Source of the DNA: Streptomyces bicolor
GTDB lineage: Bacteria > Actinomycetota > Actinomycetes > Streptomycetales > Streptomycetaceae
Direction: 5' to 3'
Length of the DNA stretch: 64,000 nucleotides
Assembly: GCF_000719285.1 (NCBI RefSeq)
Contig: NZ_JOFS01000003.1
Location: forward strand, 62,001-126,000
The notes beneath the pieces are model-generated. The model made no database searches and was not told the DNA's origin. It saw nothing but the letters and a program-made list of their open reading frames with translations. Positions 59,504-64,000 of this stretch are shown here, piece after piece. The translations under genes were made by a program, and so were the position numbers. Position 1 is the first letter of the stretch; every line of letters starts with the position of its first letter.

Positions 59504-60724
59504 CTACAGCGCCTGGGCCGCCGGCTTCACCATTCCCCGCACCGTGCGGGACTTCACGAAGTCGCCCATGGCCGTCATCTCCCATTCGCCGGAGAACTGC
59601 CTGATCAGCTTCGCCATCATCACGCCCGTCTGCGGCTCGGCGCTGGTGAGGTCGAAGCGGACGAGTTCCTCGCCGGACGTGGCGTCGATCAGCCGGCAGT
59701 AGGCCTTGGCGACCTCGGTGAACTTCTGGCCGGAGAACGAGTTGACCGTGAAGACCAGGCCGGTGACGTCCTGCGGGAGGCGGCCGAGGTCGACGGTGAT
59801 GACCTCGTCGTCGCCTCCGCCCTCACCCGTGAGGTTGTCGCCGGAGTGGCGGATGGCGCCCTGCACGATCTGGAGCTTGCCGAAGTAGCAGCTGTCGATG
59901 TGGTTGCGCTGCGGGCCGTAGGCGATGACCGAGGCGTCCAGGTCGATGTCCTTGCCACGGTACGCCGGCTCCCAGCCGAGGCCCATCTTGACCTGGGAGA
60001 GCAGGGGGCGGCCGCCCTTCATCAGGGACACGGTCTGGTTCTTCTGGAGGCTGACGCGGCCCTTGTCGAGGTTGATCTTCCCGGCGCCGGGCGCGGGCGG
60101 GGCGGGGGGCGCCGGAGGGGCCGGGGGAGCGGCCGGGGTGGACATGGGCGGGGCCGGCGGGGTGACCGGGGGCTGCATGGTGGGCTGCGGCGGGGTCACG
60201 GGGGCCGGGGCCGGCTGGGCCGGTTCCTCGACCGTGACGCCGAAGTCGGTGGCGATGCCGGCCAGGCCGTTGGCGTAGCCCTGGCCGACCGCGCGGGCCT
60301 TCCAGGCGCCGTTGCGCAAGTAGATCTCGACGATCACCAGTGCCGTCTCGGTGCCGAGCTGCGGGGGAGTGAAGGTGGCCAGGACGCTGTTGTCATCGGC
60401 ATTGCGGATGGTGGCCGTGGGTTCGATGCCCTGGAAGGTCTGGCCGGCGGCGTCCGGGCTGGCGGTGACGACGATCTTCTCGATGCCGGGGGGTACGGCT
60501 GCCGTGTCGACCGTGATCGCGTCGGGGCTGGTGCCGCCGCCCGAGCGGTACGTCACGCCCGGGCCGCTCGGCTGGTTGTAGAAGATGAAGTCGTCGTCGG
60601 AGCGCACCTTGCCGTCGGCGGTGAGCAGCAGGCCCGATACGTCGAGCCGCACCGGGGCGGCGACGTCCACCGTCACGCGCGCGGCGGAGAGAGGGATGTT
60701 CGAGCCGGGGGTCATAGCTGTCAT
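59504..60724 (-). CDS. TerD-family protein with two TerD domains and a proline-rich linker (TerA-like)
   Basis: A 406-residue cytoplasmic protein. The first TerD-type domain (about 1-165) has LDVSGLLLTADGKVRSDDDFIFYNQP and PGIEKIVVTASPD. The linker at about 168-218 is very Pro/Ala-rich. The second domain (about 220-400) has VSLMKGGRPLLSQVKMGLGW, LDASVIAYG and DNLTGEGGGDDEVITVDLGRLP, with acidic Ca-binding residues. TerD proteins are calcium-binding stress proteins linked to tellurite, phage and envelope responses. The start is ATG 60724 or the ATG three codons on. Confidence 0.9.
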   Translation of the reverse strand: MTAMTPGSNIPLSAARVTVDVAAPVRLDVSGLLLTADGKVRSDDDFIFYNQPSGPGVTYRSGGGTSPDAITVDTAAVPPGIEKIVVTASPDAAGQTFQGIEPTATIRNADDNSVLATFTPPQLGTETALVIVEIYLRNGAWKARAVGQGYANGLAGIATDFGVTVEEPAQPAPAPVTPPQPTMQPPVTPPAPPMSTPAAPPAPPAPPAPPAPGAGKINLDKGRVSLQKNQTVSLMKGGRPLLSQVKMGLGWEPAYRGKDIDLDASVIAYGPQRNHIDSCYFGKLQIVQGAIRHSGDNLTGEGGGDDEVITVDLGRLPQDVTGLVFTVNSFSGQKFTEVAKAYCRLIDATSGEELVRFDLTSAEPQTGVMMAKLIRQFSGEWEMTAMGDFVKSRTVRGMVKPAAQAL

Positions 60725-60778
60725 GCCCGGTGAACGAGCGGGGGCGATTTACCGTTCCCTTACCAGGGACCGTTCGGG

Positions 60779-61000
60779 TCAGTGACGGTTGCGGGGGTGG
60801 TTGCGGGCCGTGCGTTCGTTGCCCCGCTTGTAGTTTCCGGTCCAGCGGGCCATGACGAGCTGAGGGTCGGACGTCTCGACCTCGGCGAGAAACTGGGCGG
60901 CGCGGGGGCCGTGGAGGGTGGTGGCGGGACGGCCGTGGTGGGTGATGTGCACGGTGCCGTTTGCTTGTTCCTGGTAGCTGAATCCGTGAGGTCGGGGCAT
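60779..61000 (-). CDS. Small conserved hypothetical protein, 73 residues
   Basis: A short basic protein (MPRPHGFSYQEQANGTVHITHHGRPATTLHG...FLAEVETSDPQLVMARWTGNYKRGNER). The first half looks like a beta-hairpin module, the second helical and basic. Similar small proteins occur in Streptomyces, as I recall, with no known function. TACGAT lies 7 bp before the ATG with TTGGGG 18 bp further up, and no ribosome binding site is seen, so it is probably leaderless. A perfect 18-bp palindrome touches the -35. Confidence 0.7.
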   Translation of the reverse strand: MPRPHGFSYQEQANGTVHITHHGRPATTLHGPRAAQFLAEVETSDPQLVMARWTGNYKRGNERTARNHPRNRH

Positions 61001-61007
61001 GTCCGGG

Positions 61008-61053
61008 ATCGTAGGCGGAGGTGGAGTGGAGCCCCAACGGTCTCGAGACCGTT
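61008..61053 (-). promoter_or_regulatory. Promoter with an 18-bp perfect palindrome
   Basis: AACGGTCTCGAGACCGTT at 61036-61053 is a perfect palindrome. It overlaps the edge of the predicted -35 (TTGGGG on the minus strand); the -10 TACGAT is at 61008-61013. It is a strong operator candidate for the small gene, and possibly for the divergent GNAT gene 90 bp away. Confidence 0.65.
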
Positions 61054-61142
61054 TCCTTGGGCCGCTCGCCCAGGGCCCTGGTTCTCGGAGGAGGTCAGTT
61101 AATCGGTTGCACGCCACCGAGACGGGGTGTCTGATCCGGGCT

Positions 61143-62009
61143 GTGACGATTGTGCTGAGGACGCCGACGGCCGACGGAGTGCGCGAAGCCATTGCGGCGC
61201 TGCGGGAGTGGCAGCACGACGAAGCGCCGATGCAGCTGCATCCCGGGGACATCGGTTGGAACTACCGGTTCGGAACGGCCGAGACGGCCGCGGTGGTCCG
61301 GACCTGGAGCCGGGACGGACGGATCCTCGCTGCCGGGATGCTGGATTCGCCGACATTGGTGCGGATGACGGTCGCTCCCGACGCTTTCCAGGACGAGGAA
61401 TTGGCGCGGCGGCTCGTCGAGGACTTCTCGCTGCCTGAGCGCGGCGTGCTGCCGGAAGGAGCGGTGTCCATCGAGGCGCCGCAGGGCCTGCTGGTCCACG
61501 ACCTGTTGACCAAGGAGGGCTGGGGCGTCGACGAGCCGTGGACGCCGCTCTTCCGCGACCTCGCCGAAGCGGTGGAGGACCCCGGCGTGCGGATCAAGGA
61601 GATCGGTCTGGAGCAGGCACAGGACTTCGCCGACGTCCTGCGGTCCGCGTTCAACACCACGAGGCCCACGCAGGAGTACCGGCACGAGATGTCCGCGGGA
61701 CCGTTCTACGCCGACGCCCGATGCCTGGGTGCTTACGACGACCAGGGCAACCCCGCGGCGGTGGTGACGGTCTGGTCGGCCGGTCCTGGGAAGCCGGGAC
61801 TGGTCGAGCCGATGGGCGTCCACGCGGACCACCGCGGCCGCGGCTACGGCAGGGCGATCACCGTCGCCGGGGCGGCCGCACTGCGGGAGATGGGCTCGTC
61901 GAGTGTGCGCGTGTGCACGCCGAGCTCCAACCTCGGCGGCGTCGCCACGTACAAGGCGGCCGGGTTTGCGGCGAGACCGGAGACCGCCGACCGGATCCGG
62001 AAGGTCTGA
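61143..62009 (+). CDS. GNAT-family N-acetyltransferase (two-domain)
   Basis: A 288-residue protein of the GNAT superfamily. The C-terminal half carries the acetyl-CoA site VEPMGVHADHRGRGYGRAITVAGAAAL (motif Q/RxxGxG/A) and the final NLGGVATYKAAGF. The N-terminal half looks like a degenerate second GNAT unit. The acceptor is unknown. The GTG start has no clear ribosome binding site; an earlier in-frame start cannot be excluded. Confidence 0.82.
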   Translation: MTIVLRTPTADGVREAIAALREWQHDEAPMQLHPGDIGWNYRFGTAETAAVVRTWSRDGRILAAGMLDSPTLVRMTVAPDAFQDEELARRLVEDFSLPERGVLPEGAVSIEAPQGLLVHDLLTKEGWGVDEPWTPLFRDLAEAVEDPGVRIKEIGLEQAQDFADVLRSAFNTTRPTQEYRHEMSAGPFYADARCLGAYDDQGNPAAVVTVWSAGPGKPGLVEPMGVHADHRGRGYGRAITVAGAAALREMGSSSVRVCTPSSNLGGVATYKAAGFAARPETADRIRKV

Positions 62010-62075
62010 ACGTCGGGGTCACCGGACCTTCTCACCATGCGGCGGCGGCTCGATCGAACATCCGCGAGTCTGCCA

Positions 62076-63065
62076 CTAAGGCACCACCACGATCTTCCGC
62101 CCCACCCCCGACGCGAACTGCCCCAGCGCCTCGGGATACCGCTCCAGCGGGATCCGGTCGCTGATGAACACGTCCGGATCCAGCACCCCGTTCGCGAACA
62201 GCTCCGCCGCCCGCTCGAAGCTGTGCAGCACGGCCATGGAGCCCGTGATGGTGATCTCCTGGTTGTAGATGCGGTACGGGTCGATCGTCACGCGCGTCGC
62301 GTAGTCCGCCACGCCGAACTGGAGGAACGTGCCCGCCTTCGCCACCCGGTCCAGGCCGTCCTGGATCGCGGCCGCGTTGCCGGTGGCGTCCACCACCAGG
62401 TCCCAGCCCTGGGGGCGGTCCAGTTCGTCCGGGTTCGCCGCCGAGGCGGAGACGCCGAGGCGGCGTGCCGTCTCCAGGCGCTGTGGGTTGACGTCCACCA
62501 CGTCCACGCTCGCGGCCCCCGTCCGCTTGGCAAGCTCCAGCATCATCAGGCCCATCGTGCCCGAGCCGTAGATCAGGACATGGGCGCCGAGGCGGGACTG
62601 CAGGACGTCGTAGCCCCGTACCGCGCACGACAACGGCTCCACCAGCGCCGCGTCCTGCGTGCGTACGTGCTCGGGGAGCCGTACGCAGTTCGCCACCGGT
62701 GCCACCGCGAACTGGGCCGCGCCTCCCGCCCTCGTCACGCCGATCGCCGCCCAGCGTTCGCAGAGGTTGTTGTGGCCGGTACGGCAGTAGCGGCACTCGT
62801 AGCAGTACAGGGAGGGGTCGACCGCGACCCGGTCGCCGACCGAGAGTTCCGTGACCTCGCCGCCGACCCCGACCACCTCGCCCGCGAACTCGTGCCCGGG
62901 CACGATCGGCAGCTTGGGCGCGAACTCGCCCTGGAGGATGTGCAGATCGGTGCCGCACAGGCCGCACGCGGCGACCTCGACCACGACGTCGCGCGGTCCC
63001 GGCGTCGGGTCGGGGACCTCGGCGACGACTGCCTTGCCCACGGACTCGATGACGGCGGCCTTCAT
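62076..63065 (-). CDS. Zinc-dependent alcohol/polyol dehydrogenase (MDR family)
   Basis: A 329-residue medium-chain dehydrogenase. Catalytic zinc ligands are Cys37 (CGLCGTDLH) and His58-Glu59 (PGHEFAGEVVG). The structural-zinc lobe is CYECRYCRTGHNNLCE, and the NAD site is VLIYGSGTMGLM followed by an Asp at the end of the second strand (VDVVDVNPQR). It resembles sorbitol, L-threonine or L-iditol dehydrogenases. The start overlaps the permease stop (ATGA), so it probably oxidises the sugar or polyol imported by that transporter. Confidence 0.9.
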   Translation of the reverse strand: MKAAVIESVGKAVVAEVPDPTPGPRDVVVEVAACGLCGTDLHILQGEFAPKLPIVPGHEFAGEVVGVGGEVTELSVGDRVAVDPSLYCYECRYCRTGHNNLCERWAAIGVTRAGGAAQFAVAPVANCVRLPEHVRTQDAALVEPLSCAVRGYDVLQSRLGAHVLIYGSGTMGLMMLELAKRTGAASVDVVDVNPQRLETARRLGVSASAANPDELDRPQGWDLVVDATGNAAAIQDGLDRVAKAGTFLQFGVADYATRVTIDPYRIYNQEITITGSMAVLHSFERAAELFANGVLDPDVFISDRIPLERYPEALGQFASGVGRKIVVVP

Positions 63066-63910
63066 TTCACGGCTCCCAACGACAGGCCCTGGACCAGCTT
63101 GTCCTGGGCGGCGAACCCCGCGGCGAGCACCGGCAGGGAGATGACGAGCGACGCGGCGCACACCTTCGCCAGGAACAGGCCCTGGCTGGTGATGAAGCCG
63201 GTCAGGAAGACGGGGGCGGTCTCCGCCACCACGCCGGTCAGTACGCGGGCGAAGAGAAGCTCGTTCCAGCTGAAGATGAAGCAGATCAGGGCTGTCGCGG
63301 CGATGCCGGGCAACGCGATGGGGGCCACCACGCGCGTGAGGATCGTCGGGAGCTTCGCGCCGTCCACCCTTGCCGCCTCGATGATCGCCACCGGGATCTC
63401 GGACAGGAAGGAATGCATCATCCACACCGCGATCGGCAGATTCATGGAGGTGTAGAGGATGACCAGCAGCCAGATGTTGTCGAGCATGTCGGTGTTCTTC
63501 GCGAACAGGTAGAGCGGCAACAGGCCCGCCACGGCCGGCAGCATCTTCGTCGACAGGAAGAAGAACAGGACGTCGGTCCACTTCTTCACCGGGCGGATCG
63601 ACAGGGCGTACGCCGCCGGGAGGGCGAGGACCAGGACGAAGAGCGTCGACGCCACCGATGCCACCGTCGAGTTGATCAGTGCCGGCCAGGGACTCGCCCC
63701 GCCGCCCGCGCCGAAGAACTCCCGGTAGCCGTCCAGCGTCAGCGAGGCGGCGAAGGACGGCGGATTGGTCGCCGCGTCCGCCTCGGAGTGGAAGGACGTC
63801 AGGGCCATCCACGCGATCGGCAGGAAGAACACGATCCCGAGCAGCCAGGCCACGAGGCCCAGGCCAACTCCCTTGCGGCGGCTGCGAAGTCGTACGGCCA
63901 CTGCACTCAT
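63062..63910 (-). CDS. Sugar/polyol ABC transporter permease (MalG-type)
   Basis: A 282-residue permease with six helices and the EAA loop EAARVDGAKLPTILTRVVAPIALPG. A helix with CFIFSWNELLFARVLTG follows. It resembles the SmoG/MtlG-type permeases that go with polyol dehydrogenases, matching the dehydrogenase gene coupled to it. The start overlaps the previous permease stop by ATGA. Confidence 0.92.
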   Translation of the reverse strand: MSAVAVRLRSRRKGVGLGLVAWLLGIVFFLPIAWMALTSFHSEADAATNPPSFAASLTLDGYREFFGAGGGASPWPALINSTVASVASTLFVLVLALPAAYALSIRPVKKWTDVLFFFLSTKMLPAVAGLLPLYLFAKNTDMLDNIWLLVILYTSMNLPIAVWMMHSFLSEIPVAIIEAARVDGAKLPTILTRVVAPIALPGIAATALICFIFSWNELLFARVLTGVVAETAPVFLTGFITSQGLFLAKVCAASLVISLPVLAAGFAAQDKLVQGLSLGAVK

Positions 63911-63999
63911 GCGTGCGACACCTCCTCGCGGAACAGGGACGACACCACGCGCAGTGCGAAGGTCGCGATGATGATCGAACCGATGACCACCAGGACACC
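63907..63999 (-). CDS. Sugar/polyol ABC transporter permease (MalF-type), C-terminal end only
   Basis: The last 30 residues are present: a membrane segment VLVVIGSIIIATFALRVVSSLF and then REEVSHA before the stop, which overlaps the next permease start. The rest lies beyond the window. The assignment as the MalF-type partner rests on position and the terminal helix. Confidence 0.8.
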   Translation of the reverse strand, partial: GVLVVIGSIIIATFALRVVSSLFREEVSHA

Positions 64000-64000
64000 C

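Overview
The window is chromosomal DNA from a Streptomyces species. The evidence is very high GC with strong third-position GC, many GTG and TTG starts, stop/start overlaps of the ATGA or GTGA type, rare TTA codons, and a gene order (pgi, pgl-opcA-zwf-tal-tkt, ctaB, ctaA, suf, dapD, dapA) that matches the conserved core of Streptomyces chromosomes as I remember it. I see no phage, insertion sequence, CRISPR array or rRNA gene.

Layout. 1-11 kb: the 3' end of pgi; a MacB-like efflux ABC system under a PadR regulator; then an alpha-glucoside uptake and cleavage cluster (GH13 glucosidase, lipoprotein binding protein, two permeases). 11-18 kb, minus strand: a pentose-phosphate operon tkt-tal-zwf-opcA-pgl. 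It converges on the sugar cluster at a 16-bp hairpin, so imported sugar feeds pgi, zwf and tkt. 18-22 kb: heme O/heme A synthesis (ctaB, ctaA) with a small conserved gene and an amidohydrolase between them. 22-31 kb: an accessory-looking stretch with a STAND-type NTPase/TPR protein, a GT4 glycosyltransferase, a glycogen-debranching-type enzyme, an ABC-2 exporter and an AAC(3)-family acetyltransferase. Three genes between 19.6 and 28 kb carry TTA codons, which points to bldA (developmental) control.

31-37.5 kb: the sufR-sufB-sufD-Rieske-sufC-sufS-sufU-DUF59 operon, with a SufR operator and an iron-box-like site upstream. 37.5-45 kb: an AbfB-domain membrane protein, a GH114-like lipoprotein, an SMR pump with its TetR repressor, dapD, a small secreted peptide, an ECF sigma factor with a membrane partner, and dapA. 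45-54 kb: small and hypothetical genes, an ABM-domain protein, an ArsR-type regulator with an SRPBCC protein, a secreted ExeM-like nuclease, and a Tat-exported PhoX phosphatase behind a PHO box.

54.3-56.3 kb is the most striking region. Three tandem non-coding RNA units, each closed by its own terminal stem and sharing Y-RNA-like strands, lie directly upstream of a TROVE/Ro60 gene (rsr). Two of them enclose circularly permuted tRNA-like modules, one Met-like and one Leu-like. 56.4-64 kb: a GntR regulator with ACC deaminase, a LacI regulator, a two-domain TerD protein, a small gene behind a perfect 18-bp palindrome, a GNAT protein, and the end of a sugar or polyol ABC transporter/dehydrogenase operon that runs off the window.
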